A stretch of DNA of 64,000 bases from contig JAPLQX010000019.1 of the NCBI GenBank assembly GCA_026399435.1, positions 1 through 64,000 of the forward strand, in the 5' to 3' direction. The stretch comes from Rhodocyclales bacterium. GTDB lineage: Bacteria > Pseudomonadota > Gammaproteobacteria > Burkholderiales > Rhodocyclaceae. The translations under genes and the position numbers were made by a program. A model generated the notes under the pieces. The model was not told the origin of the DNA. It saw only the letters and a list, made by a program, of their open reading frames with translations, and did not search any database. Shown here piece after piece: positions 25,681 through 33,685 of the stretch (position 1 is the first letter of the stretch; each line of letters starts with the position of its first letter).

Positions 25681-26120
25681 TGCTGCACTTTTCACTCATG
25701 ACCGAGGCGGAACTCGATGCGGTGGCCGAGGCGGAAGAGCGCATCTATGACTTCCCCTGGACGCGCGGCAACTTCGCCGATTCGCTGGCGGCCGGCTATG
25801 GCGCCTGGCTGGCGGAGGAGGGTGGCCGCATGGTCGGCTATGCGGTCATGATGCAGGTCGTGGACGAAGCGCACCTGCTCAATATCAGCGTGCTGCCGGA
25901 ATTGCAGCATGGCGGCCGCGGCTCGGCGCTGCTGCTCCACCTTTTCGACCAGGCCCGGCGGCAGGGCGCAACGCGCATGCTGCTCGAGGTGCGCCCCGGC
26001 AATCTTGCCGGGCAGGACTTCTACCGGCGCTATGGCTTCGCCGAAATCGGTCGGCGTCCGGATTATTATCCGGCGCATGGAGGACGCGAGGATGCCATCG
26101 TGATGGCACGCGACTTATGA
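25680..26120 (+). CDS. rimI: Ribosomal protein S18 alanine N-acetyltransferase RimI
   Basis: The 146-residue GNAT acetyltransferase. The acetyl-CoA loop is LPELQHGGRGSALL (R/Q-x-x-G-x-G/A type), followed by LLEVRPGNLAGQDFYRRYGF and IGRRPDYYPAHGGREDAIVM, the RimI C-terminal block. GTG 25680 was used because GGGG precedes it; ATG 25698 is the alternative. Gene order tsaB-rimI-udg supports the call. It overlaps the downstream glycosylase by 4 nt. Confidence 0.92.
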   Translation: MLHFSLMTEAELDAVAEAEERIYDFPWTRGNFADSLAAGYGAWLAEEGGRMVGYAVMMQVVDEAHLLNISVLPELQHGGRGSALLLHLFDQARRQGATRMLLEVRPGNLAGQDFYRRYGFAEIGRRPDYYPAHGGREDAIVMARDL

Positions 26121-26845
26121 ACAGGAACGACATTCTGCGCGAGATGGGCCTCGGTCCCGTCTGGAAATTGCGCGCGCCACCGTCGCAAGCTGCGGCCGAA
26201 GACGTCGCGGCGGTAGCGGCCATCGCGGTCGAGCCGCCGCCCGGGGTTGCGCCGGCGGTCGTACCTGTCGCTCAGGCTGCCGCGATGGATTGGGATCAAC
26301 TCGTCGCGACGGTCGCGGCGTGCCGCCAGTGCCGTCTTGGCGAGACGCGCAAGCAGGCGGTGCTCGGCGTCGGCGATCGAAATGCCGATTGGCTGTTCGT
26401 CGGGGAAGGGCCGGGTGCCGAAGAGGATGAGCGCGGCGAACCCTTCGTCGGCCAGGCCGGCAAGCTGCTCGACAACATGCTGGCGGCGATCGGCCTCAAG
26501 CGTGGCGAGGACGTGTATATCGCCAATGCCGTCAAGTGCCGGCCGCCGGAAAACCGCACGCCCGCACCCGAAGAGGCGGCGGCCTGCAGGCCCTGGCTGG
26601 AACGGCAGATTGAATTGATCCGGCCGAAACTGATCGTCGCGCTCGGTCGGCCGGCGGCGCAGACGCTGCTGCAAAGCGAAATCAAGATCGCCGCCGCGCG
26701 CGGCAAGCTGCACGACTATCGCGGCATCCCGGTCATCGTCACCTACCATCCCGCCTACCTGTTGCGTACGCTGCCGGACAAGGCCAGGGCCTGGGAGGAT
26801 CTTTGTTTCATGAGGCGCACCATGCAGGCGAGAAAAGGCGGCTGA
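26117..26845 (+). CDS. Uracil-DNA glycosylase, family 4 (iron-sulfur)
   Basis: The 242-residue DNA repair enzyme. An N-terminal spacer of about 55 residues rich in Ala/Pro/Val precedes the catalytic fold. Motif 1 is [20 protein letters not shown] and the uracil-binding motif is THPAYLLR-like (TYHPAYLLR). Cysteines for a 4Fe-4S cluster are present in [20 protein letters not shown] and AAACRPWL. It removes uracil from deaminated DNA. It is coupled to rimI and to the following transporter gene by 1-4 nt overlaps. Confidence 0.95.
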   Translation: MNRNDILREMGLGPVWKLRAPPSQAAAEDVAAVAAIAVEPPPGVAPAVVPVAQAAAMDWDQLVATVAACRQCRLGETRKQAVLGVGDRNADWLFVGEGPGAEEDERGEPFVGQAGKLLDNMLAAIGLKRGEDVYIANAVKCRPPENRTPAPEEAAACRPWLERQIELIRPKLIVALGRPAAQTLLQSEIKIAAARGKLHDYRGIPVIVTYHPAYLLRTLPDKARAWEDLCFMRRTMQARKGG

Positions 26846-27759
26846 TGTCTCACGGCAGTGAAGGTTCGGTGCGGGCCATTTTCTACGCCCTGGGGGCGAA
26901 CTTCGGCATTGCGCTGGCGAAATACGTGGCCGCGTTCTGGACCGGTTCCGGCTCGATGCTGGCCGAGGCGATTCATTCCACCGCCGACTGCGCCAACCAG
27001 TTGCTGTTGCTGCTGGGATTGAAACAGGCGCGCCGTCCCGCCAGCGCCGACTTTCCGCTCGGTCATCATCGCGTCACCTACTTCTGGTCGATGATCGTCG
27101 CGCTGCTGCTGTTCTTCATGGGCGGTGCGTTTTCGGTCTACGAAGGCGTCGAGCGCCTGCTGCATCCGCAACCGCTGCAACACGGTTTGATCGCCATGGC
27201 CGTGCTGGCCTGTGCCGTGGTGCTCGAAGCGTTCTCGCTATGGGGCGCGCTGAAGGAGATCCGCAAGATATCCGGGCACCAGCCTTTCCTTGCATGGTTC
27301 CGCGAAACCCGCCAGTCCGAGTTGATGGTGGTCGCGGGGGAGGATATCGCCGCGTTGCTCGGCCTTGCGCTGGCCTTCGTCGCGGTCGCCGCCAGCGTGG
27401 TCACCGGCAACCCGATGTGGGATGCGCTCGGCACCCTGGCCATCGGCGTCGTGCTGATGGTGATTGCGATTGCGGTGATGATCGAGGTCAAGGGCCTGAT
27501 CGTCGGCGAATCCGCGGCGCCGCAACTGCGCGCTGAGATCGAGAGTTTCGTGGCCGCCCAGCCCGAAGTCGAAAGAGTATTGAACGTCATCACGCTGGCC
27601 TGGGGCGACAAAGTCGTCATTGCGGTCAAGGCGCACATGCGCGGCATGGAAACCCAGACCGGATTGCAGATGGTCGATGCCATCAATGCCGTCGAGGCGC
27701 GCATGCAGGAGCGCTTTCCGAGCGCGCAGTGGGTGTTTTTCGAGCCCGATGTACGCTGA
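26845..27759 (+). CDS. Cation diffusion facilitator, ZnT9-like subgroup
   Basis: The 304-residue inner-membrane efflux protein has about six helices. Metal-site residues in helix 2 read IHSTADCANQLLLLLGL, and helix 5 has VVAGEDIAALLGLALAF. This HSxAD...NQ plus ED-A-LG pattern is that of the SLC30A9/ZnT9-like branch rather than FieF or ZitB. The cytoplasmic C-terminal domain (VERVLNVITLAWGDKVVIAV) is present. The likely substrate is Zn2+ or another divalent metal, which I cannot fix. ATG overlaps the stop of the glycosylase gene. Confidence 0.85.
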   Translation: MSHGSEGSVRAIFYALGANFGIALAKYVAAFWTGSGSMLAEAIHSTADCANQLLLLLGLKQARRPASADFPLGHHRVTYFWSMIVALLLFFMGGAFSVYEGVERLLHPQPLQHGLIAMAVLACAVVLEAFSLWGALKEIRKISGHQPFLAWFRETRQSELMVVAGEDIAALLGLALAFVAVAASVVTGNPMWDALGTLAIGVVLMVIAIAVMIEVKGLIVGESAAPQLRAEIESFVAAQPEVERVLNVITLAWGDKVVIAVKAHMRGMETQTGLQMVDAINAVEARMQERFPSAQWVFFEPDVR

Positions 27760-27821
27760 GAACTTATGAATAAATCTACTGCGCGTGCCGGATCGGGGAT
27801 TGGGCGGTGCTCGCTATCCTC

Positions 27822-27876
27822 ATGTACAACGACGTACATTCCGGGAGCTGCGCTCCGGCCGCACCCCGCTGCGGCC
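27822..27876. repeat. Cluster of three extragenic hairpins
   Basis: Three stems in 55 bp of the 165-bp gap: ATGTAC/GTACAT (27822-27827 with 27834-27839), GGAGC/GCTCC (27844-27848 with 27852-27856), GGCCGCA/TGCGGCC (27857-27863 with 27870-27876). No T-run follows. It looks like a REP-type extragenic element; it may act as an mRNA end or a nuclease barrier. Confidence 0.55.
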
Positions 27877-27924
27877 CGCTCGCTACGATTTCTTTACAAG
27901 TTTTGATATCGCAGGTTTTTCTTC

Positions 27925-28830
27925 GTGCATCTGGATCGCTACGTCAACACCCTCGGCCGGCATTTGAAGGCTCGCTTCGGCCAGCGCGTGCGGAAGCTGG
28001 CGCTGCATGCCGGATTTACCTGCCCCAATCGCGACGGCACGCTGGGGCACGGCGGCTGCACGTTTTGCAGTGTTCGCTCCTTCAATGAAGCCGATGCGGA
28101 AATCCCGGTGCATGAACAGCTTGCGGCGCGCAGGGCGGAGCTGAAGCGCGCCAGTCGCTTCATCGCCTATTTCCAGGCCTATACCAGCACCTATGCCGAG
28201 GTCGAGGAATTGCGCCGGCTCTACGCCGAGGCGACCCGCGAGGCGGACATCGTCGGCCTCTGCGTTGGCACCCGCCCCGATTGCGTGCCCGATACGGTGC
28301 TGGAGCTTCTGGCCGACTATCGCCAGCGCGGCTACGAGGTGTGGCTCGAGCTGGGCCTGCAAAGCGCTCACGACGAGACCCTGCGCCGGATCAACCGCGG
28401 GCACGGCTTCGCTGCCTATGCCGATGCCGTTTCACGTGCCCATCGCCACGGCGTCCCGGTTTGCACGCACTTGATTCTCGGCCTGCCGGGGGAATCGGCT
28501 GCCATGTGCCGGGAAACCCATCGCCGCGTTCTCGAGCTCGGTGTCGGCGGCATCAAGCTGCATCCGCTGATGATCGTCAGGGGCAGCGCCATGGCTGCCC
28601 AGTACGCGCGCGGCGAACTGCAGGCGCCGCTGATCGAGGACTATGCCGGCACGGCGGCCGAACTGATCCGGCGCACGCCGCCGGAAATCGTGTTTCACCG
28701 GGTGACGGCCACCGCACGGGAACCGACGCTGATCGCGCCGGACTGGTGCCACACGTCGTGGCCGGCGATTCATGCCATATGCGAGGACCTGATGCAAAAC
28801 GGCATTCAGGGTTGCAACGCAGATCAGTGA
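27925..28830 (+). CDS. Radical SAM protein, TIGR01212 / YhcC-like family
   Basis: The 301-residue protein has an atypical cluster motif with widely spaced cysteines, CPNRDGTLGHGGCTFCS, characteristic of the TIGR01212 family of predicted Fe-S oxidoreductases. Further radical SAM features: ELGLQSAHDETLRRINRGH and VCTHLILGLPGES. It starts at GTG 27925. The biochemical role of this family is not settled in what I know. The end overlaps the 3' end of lplT on the opposite strand by 7 nt. Confidence 0.92.
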   Translation: MHLDRYVNTLGRHLKARFGQRVRKLALHAGFTCPNRDGTLGHGGCTFCSVRSFNEADAEIPVHEQLAARRAELKRASRFIAYFQAYTSTYAEVEELRRLYAEATREADIVGLCVGTRPDCVPDTVLELLADYRQRGYEVWLELGLQSAHDETLRRINRGHGFAAYADAVSRAHRHGVPVCTHLILGLPGESAAMCRETHRRVLELGVGGIKLHPLMIVRGSAMAAQYARGELQAPLIEDYAGTAAELIRRTPPEIVFHRVTATAREPTLIAPDWCHTSWPAIHAICEDLMQNGIQGCNADQ

Positions 28831-30089
28831 TGCGCCAGGTCGTCCAGATGCGCGACGTCGTCGCGTTCGCGCTGGTTGAGCTCATGCTGCCGCTTGACCA
28901 GCCACATGGCTCCGGCGACGAACAGGCCGAACATGACGATGATCCAGTAGATCGACAACTGGGCCTTGAGCAGCACGGAATAGGTGCTGGTCATGATCAG
29001 GATAGAAAGGTTCTCGTTGAAGTTCTGCACCGCGATGGAATGCCCCGCACCCATCAGGATGTGGCCGCGATGCTGCAATAGCGCATTCATCGGCACCACG
29101 AAGAAGCCTGAGAAAATCCCGATCAGAACCAGCAGCGGCGCCGCCAGCCACATGTCCCGCACGCCGATCATCACCGTGACGCCGACGCCCATGGCGATGC
29201 CGAGCGGGATCACTCGCACCGACTTTTTCAGGGTGATCATCCGTGCCGCGAGCACGGCGCCGATGGCCACGCCGACCGCGACCACTCCCTGCAACAGGCT
29301 GGCCTTCGACAGATCCAGATTCAAGGCCACCTTGGCCCATTCCAGCACGATGAACTGCAATGTCGCGCCGGCGCCCCAGAACAGGGTCGTCACGGCCAGC
29401 GAGATCTGGCCCAGTTTGTCGCGCCAGAGCAGCTTGAGGCAGTGGTTGAACTCATGAAACAGGTAGACCGGGTTCTTCTTCAGCGGCTTGTGGTCGACGC
29501 CGGTATCCGGCACATAGAGATTGAACAGCGCCGCGATGAGATAAAGCGCGCCGATGATGACCAGGGTCATTTCGGCGACGGTGTCGACGCCGGTGTCTAT
29601 CAGCGGAAAGTCGAATGAGAGCAGGCTGTGCGCGATCTCCGGCCGGATCAGTGCGCCGCCCAGCACCACGCCGAGGATGATGGCGCAGACCGTGAGGCCC
29701 TCGATCCAGCCGTTGGCGACCACCAGCAGCCGGTGCGGCAGGTATTCGGTGAGGATGCCGTACTTGGCCGGCGAGTAGGCGGCGGCTCCCAGCCCGACTA
29801 CCGCATAGGCCAGCAGCGGGTGCATGTCGAAGAACATCAGGCTGCAGCCGAGGATCTTGATGCCGTTGCTGATGAACATGACCCGCCATTTCGGCATCGA
29901 GTCGGCAAAGGCGCCGACGAAGGCCGCCAAGGCGACGTAGGAAACCGTGAAGAAGGTTTTGAGCAGAGGCTCGTACGCCGCTGGTGCGTGCATGTCGCGC
30001 AGGATGGCGATGGCGGCGATCAGCAGGGCATTGTCGGCGAGCGCGGAAAAAAATTGCGCCGCCATGATGATGTAGAAACCTGTACTCAT
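28824..30089 (-). CDS. lplT: Lysophospholipid transporter LplT
   Basis: The 421-residue major-facilitator protein has about 12 helices and opens MSTGFYIIMAAQFFSALADN. LGAAAYSPAKYGILTEYLPH and ANGWIEGLTVCAIILGVVLG are LplT hallmarks. It flips 2-acyl-lysophosphatidylethanolamine inward for reacylation. The Aas acyltransferase that usually partners it is not in this window. It is divergent from the LysR gene, with 168 nt between; no clear operator was seen there. Confidence 0.93.
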   Translation of the reverse strand: MSTGFYIIMAAQFFSALADNALLIAAIAILRDMHAPAAYEPLLKTFFTVSYVALAAFVGAFADSMPKWRVMFISNGIKILGCSLMFFDMHPLLAYAVVGLGAAAYSPAKYGILTEYLPHRLLVVANGWIEGLTVCAIILGVVLGGALIRPEIAHSLLSFDFPLIDTGVDTVAEMTLVIIGALYLIAALFNLYVPDTGVDHKPLKKNPVYLFHEFNHCLKLLWRDKLGQISLAVTTLFWGAGATLQFIVLEWAKVALNLDLSKASLLQGVVAVGVAIGAVLAARMITLKKSVRVIPLGIAMGVGVTVMIGVRDMWLAAPLLVLIGIFSGFFVVPMNALLQHRGHILMGAGHSIAVQNFNENLSILIMTSTYSVLLKAQLSIYWIIVMFGLFVAGAMWLVKRQHELNQRERDDVAHLDDLAHH

Positions 30090-30257
30090 TGAGTGGGCCG
30101 GTGGTCCGGCCGTATTTTCGTCTGCCAGTTTATATCACGAAAGGAGTGGCATCACTTGGATGCTGCAGCGCCGCAAAGTCATAAATTGCGCTCATAGCGG
30201 GTGTTTTGTGATTGAATACTCACAACAGAGGAATTCTTCAATTCGGAGGTGGTTCGT

Positions 30258-31172
30258 ATGGCTGATCGCCGGCTTCAGGTTTTTCATGCGGTTGCCAAGC
30301 AGTTGTCGTTTACCAAGGCAGCCGAAGTGCTGTTCATGACGCAACCGGCCGTGACTTTTCAGATCAAGCAGCTCGAAGAGCACTTCAATACGCGACTCTT
30401 TGATCGCGGCCACGGCCGCATTGCGCTCACGCCGGCAGGCGACGTGGTTCTTGGATACGCCGAAAAAATTCTCGGGCTGGGTGCTGAAATGGACGTGCGC
30501 CTGTCGGAATTGACCGGCGAGATCAGTGGCTCGTTGATGGTCGGCGCATCGACCACGATCGCCGAATTCATGCTGCCGGGGATCCTCGGGGAATTCAAGT
30601 CCACCTTTCCGGGCGTGCGTTCGCGCCTCATGGTCGGCAACTCGGAATCGATCGAGAGTCGCGTCATGGAACACACCATCGACATCGGCTTCATCGAGTC
30701 CCTTTCGCATGCGTCGAACCTGGAATGCGAGGTTTGCTGCGACGACGAACTGGTGGTGATCTGCCACCCGCGCTTTCCCCTGGCACGGCACAAGGAGCTG
30801 ACGCCGCAGAAATTGCTGGGGCATGCGTTCATTTCGCGCGAGCCTGGTTCCGGGACGCGCGAGTTCACCGAAAACTATCTGCGTCATTCGGGGATCGCAC
30901 TCGATCAGATGAACGTGGTGATGGAACTCGGCAGCCCGATTGCGCTCAACGGCGTTGTCGAAACCGGGTTGGGCTTCGCTATCGCTTCGCGTGCCTCGGT
31001 AAGCAAGGAGCAGCGATTGGGTGACATTGTCGCGATACCGCTCAGGCCGCGACTGATCCGCACGCTCTCGATGGTTTATCCGAAAGAGAAGTTCCGCTCG
31101 CGGCTGGTGGCCACCTTTGTCGAATTCGCCTCTGCGCGGTTGCGTGCCCTGATCACGAAGAAGCAGGCTTAG
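30258..31172 (+). CDS. LysR-family transcriptional regulator
   Basis: The 304-residue regulator has an N-terminal winged helix-turn-helix (RRLQVFHAVAKQLSFTKAAE, then TQPAVTFQIKQLEEHFNTRL) and a substrate-binding domain from about residue 90 (SGSLMVGASTTIAEFMLPGI; VVETGLGFAIASRASVSKE). The start was set at ATG 30258 behind GGAGG, 9 nt upstream. The effector and targets are unknown. It stands between divergent lplT and downstream alr, which it may or may not control. Confidence 0.93.
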   Translation: MADRRLQVFHAVAKQLSFTKAAEVLFMTQPAVTFQIKQLEEHFNTRLFDRGHGRIALTPAGDVVLGYAEKILGLGAEMDVRLSELTGEISGSLMVGASTTIAEFMLPGILGEFKSTFPGVRSRLMVGNSESIESRVMEHTIDIGFIESLSHASNLECEVCCDDELVVICHPRFPLARHKELTPQKLLGHAFISREPGSGTREFTENYLRHSGIALDQMNVVMELGSPIALNGVVETGLGFAIASRASVSKEQRLGDIVAIPLRPRLIRTLSMVYPKEKFRSRLVATFVEFASARLRALITKKQA

Positions 31173-31226
31173 GGCCTGTTTCAGCAGGAATCATGCGTTG
31201 CGTTGAAGCAGGCTCTTAGAGCGAAC

Positions 31227-32318
31227 ATGTCACGACCGATACGCGCGCGCCTCGACTGGTCAGCGTTGCGCCACAATCACAATGTTGTGCGGCGTCATGC
31301 AGGCGGCGCCAGGATCTGGAGCGTCGTCAAGGCCGACGCCTACGGCCATGGCTTGTTGCCCGCGGCCCGTGCCTTGAGCGAGGTCACCGACGGTTTTGCG
31401 CTGGTGGAGCTCGAAGGAGCCGTGGCGCTGCGCGACGCAGGAATTTCGCAGCCCATCCTGATGCTGGAAGGCCCCTATCAGCCCGATGAGCTGCCTTTGT
31501 ACGGCGAGCTTGAGCTGACTCCGGTGCTGCATTCGATGTGGCAGGTCGACGCGCTGGTCGATGCCTGTCTGCCGATCCGCCTGCCGGTCTATCTGAAGCT
31601 CAATACCGGCATGAACCGCCTCGGCTTCGACGCCGATGAATTCATCACGGCACTGGCCAGGCTCGCTGCCGCGAACTGCATCGGCTCCGCCACGCTGATG
31701 ACCCATTTCGCCAATGCCGACGAGGCGCGCGGCATCGAGCAACAGCTGCAGCGTTTCCGCGTCATGGCGGGCAGCCGCGAGCTGCCGGTGTCGCTGGCTA
31801 ATTCGGCGGCCTTGCTGCGTTTCCCGGAGGCGCGGGGAGACTGGGTTCGCCCCGGTATCATGCTCTACGGCGCGTCCCCGTTTCCAGCCATGCAAGGCGC
31901 CGCCGCGCTGGACCTGCGGCCCGTGATGACACTCGAAAGCGAATTGATCGCCGTGCGCGAACTTGGTCCCGGCGACACTGTGGGCTACGGCAGCAGTTTC
32001 GTCGCCGATCGGGCCATGCGCATCGGCGTCGTCGCCTGCGGCTATGGTGACGGCTATCCGCGCCATGCACCGACCGGCACGCCGGTCCAGGTTGCCGGGC
32101 AGCGCACGCGAACACTGGGTCGCGTTTCGATGGACAAGATCTGCGTCGATCTGAGCGGGCTGCCGTCAACAGTCGGCGTTGGCGCCACGGTGACGCTGTG
32201 GGGCGGCGAGGGCGACATGCAGGTGCCCGCCGACGAGGTGGCCACCGCCGCCGGCACCGTGGCCTACGAGTTGTTCTGCGGCCTTGCGCCGCGCGTGCCG
32301 ATCATCGAAGTCAGCTAA
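31227..32318 (+). CDS. alr: Alanine racemase
   Basis: The 363-residue PLP enzyme makes D-alanine for peptidoglycan. The PLP lysine is in WSVVKADAYGHGLLPAARAL. The catalytic Tyr region is GDTVGYGSSFVA. Other blocks: LKLNTGMNRLGFD, LANSAALLRFPEARGDWVRPG and GRVSMDKICVDLS. ATG 31227 was preferred over TTG 31203. Its stop overlaps the radA start by one base, a common betaproteobacterial pairing. Confidence 0.96.
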   Translation: MSRPIRARLDWSALRHNHNVVRRHAGGARIWSVVKADAYGHGLLPAARALSEVTDGFALVELEGAVALRDAGISQPILMLEGPYQPDELPLYGELELTPVLHSMWQVDALVDACLPIRLPVYLKLNTGMNRLGFDADEFITALARLAAANCIGSATLMTHFANADEARGIEQQLQRFRVMAGSRELPVSLANSAALLRFPEARGDWVRPGIMLYGASPFPAMQGAAALDLRPVMTLESELIAVRELGPGDTVGYGSSFVADRAMRIGVVACGYGDGYPRHAPTGTPVQVAGQRTRTLGRVSMDKICVDLSGLPSTVGVGATVTLWGGEGDMQVPADEVATAAGTVAYELFCGLAPRVPIIEVS

Positions 32319-33685
32319 TGGCAAAGGCCAAGACGCAGTACTCCTGCACCGAGTGCGGCGCCAGTTCGCCCAAGTGGCAGGGGCAATGCCCGGGTTGCGG
32401 ACAGTGGAACACCCTGGTCGAGGCGGTGATCGAAACGGCGCAGCCGGCCGGGCGCAACTTCGCCGCGCTGGGCGGGGCCGGTGGTGTGCAGACGCTGGCC
32501 GAAATTCGTCCGCGCGAAGAGCCGCGCCAGCCCACCGGGGTCGAGGAATTCGATCGCGTGCTTGGCGGCGGGCTGGTGGCCGGCGGCGTGGTGCTGATCG
32601 GTGGCGATCCGGGTATCGGCAAATCGACGCTGCTGTTGCAAGCCCTGGCACGCCTGGCCCAAGCCAGCGAAAACGTGCTCTATGTTTCCGGCGAGGAATC
32701 CGGCGAGCAGGTGGCCTTGCGCGCCCGGCGCCTGCAGCTCGATGTCGGCCGCATGCAGTTGCTGGCCGAGATCAATCTTGAAAAAATTCTTGCGACGCTG
32801 GTCAGCCTGCGCCCGGCGGTGGCGGTGATCGACTCGATCCAGACGGTATGGTCGGATGCCCTGCAATCGGCGCCGGGGTCGGTGGCCCAGGTGCGCGAAT
32901 GCGCGGCGCAACTGACGCGCTTCGCCAAGCAGAGCGGCACCTGCGTGATCCTCGTCGGCCACGTCACAAAGGAAGGCAGCCTGGCCGGACCGCGCGTACT
33001 GGAGCACATGGTCGACACCGTGCTCTACTTCGAAGGCGACACGCATTCGAGCTTCCGCCTGGTGCGCGCGGTGAAGAACCGCTTCGGCGCCGTCAATGAG
33101 CTGGGCGTCTTTGCCATGACCGACAAGGGCCTGCGCGGCGTCGCCAATCCTTCGGCGCTGTTCCTCTCGCAGCACTCGCTGGATGTTGCCGGCTCCTGCG
33201 TGCTATGCACCCAGGAAGGCACGCGGCCCCTGCTGGTGGAGATTCAGGCGCTGGTCGATAGCTCGCAGGCGCCCAGCCCGCGCCGGCTTACGGTGGGCCT
33301 CGAACAGAATCGCCTGGCAATGCTGCTGGCGGTATTGCATCGTCATGCCGGCATCGTCTGCGGCGATCAGGACGTGTTCGTCAACGCCGTCGGAGGCGTC
33401 AAGATCGCCGAGCCGGCGGCCGACCTCGCGGTACTGCTGGCCATCGTTTCCTCCCTGCGCAACAAGCCCTTGCCGGGCAAGCTGGTGGTCTTCGGCGAAG
33501 TCGGCCTCGCCGGCGAAATCCGCCCCGCGCCGCGCGGCCAGGAACGCCTCAAGGAAGCCGCAAAACTGGGCTTCACCCATGCCATCGTGCCCAAGGCGAA
33601 TTCCCCCAGGCAGGCCATCAAGGGCATCGAGGTCATCGCGCTCGACCGCGTCGAGCAGGCCATCGAACAAATGCGGTCCTGGTGA
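32318..33685 (+). CDS. radA: DNA repair protein RadA
   Basis: The 455-residue RecA-like branch-migration ATPase. Order: N-terminal four-Cys zinc finger (CTECGASSPKWQGQCPGCGQW), Walker A GGDPGIGKST, the RadA KNRFG motif (VKNRFGAVNELGVFAM), and a C-terminal Lon-like domain (GGVKIAEPAADLAVLLAIVS). It processes recombination intermediates in the cytoplasm. Overlaps alr and the following permease gene by one base each. Confidence 0.98.
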   Translation: MAKAKTQYSCTECGASSPKWQGQCPGCGQWNTLVEAVIETAQPAGRNFAALGGAGGVQTLAEIRPREEPRQPTGVEEFDRVLGGGLVAGGVVLIGGDPGIGKSTLLLQALARLAQASENVLYVSGEESGEQVALRARRLQLDVGRMQLLAEINLEKILATLVSLRPAVAVIDSIQTVWSDALQSAPGSVAQVRECAAQLTRFAKQSGTCVILVGHVTKEGSLAGPRVLEHMVDTVLYFEGDTHSSFRLVRAVKNRFGAVNELGVFAMTDKGLRGVANPSALFLSQHSLDVAGSCVLCTQEGTRPLLVEIQALVDSSQAPSPRRLTVGLEQNRLAMLLAVLHRHAGIVCGDQDVFVNAVGGVKIAEPAADLAVLLAIVSSLRNKPLPGKLVVFGEVGLAGEIRPAPRGQERLKEAAKLGFTHAIVPKANSPRQAIKGIEVIALDRVEQAIEQMRSW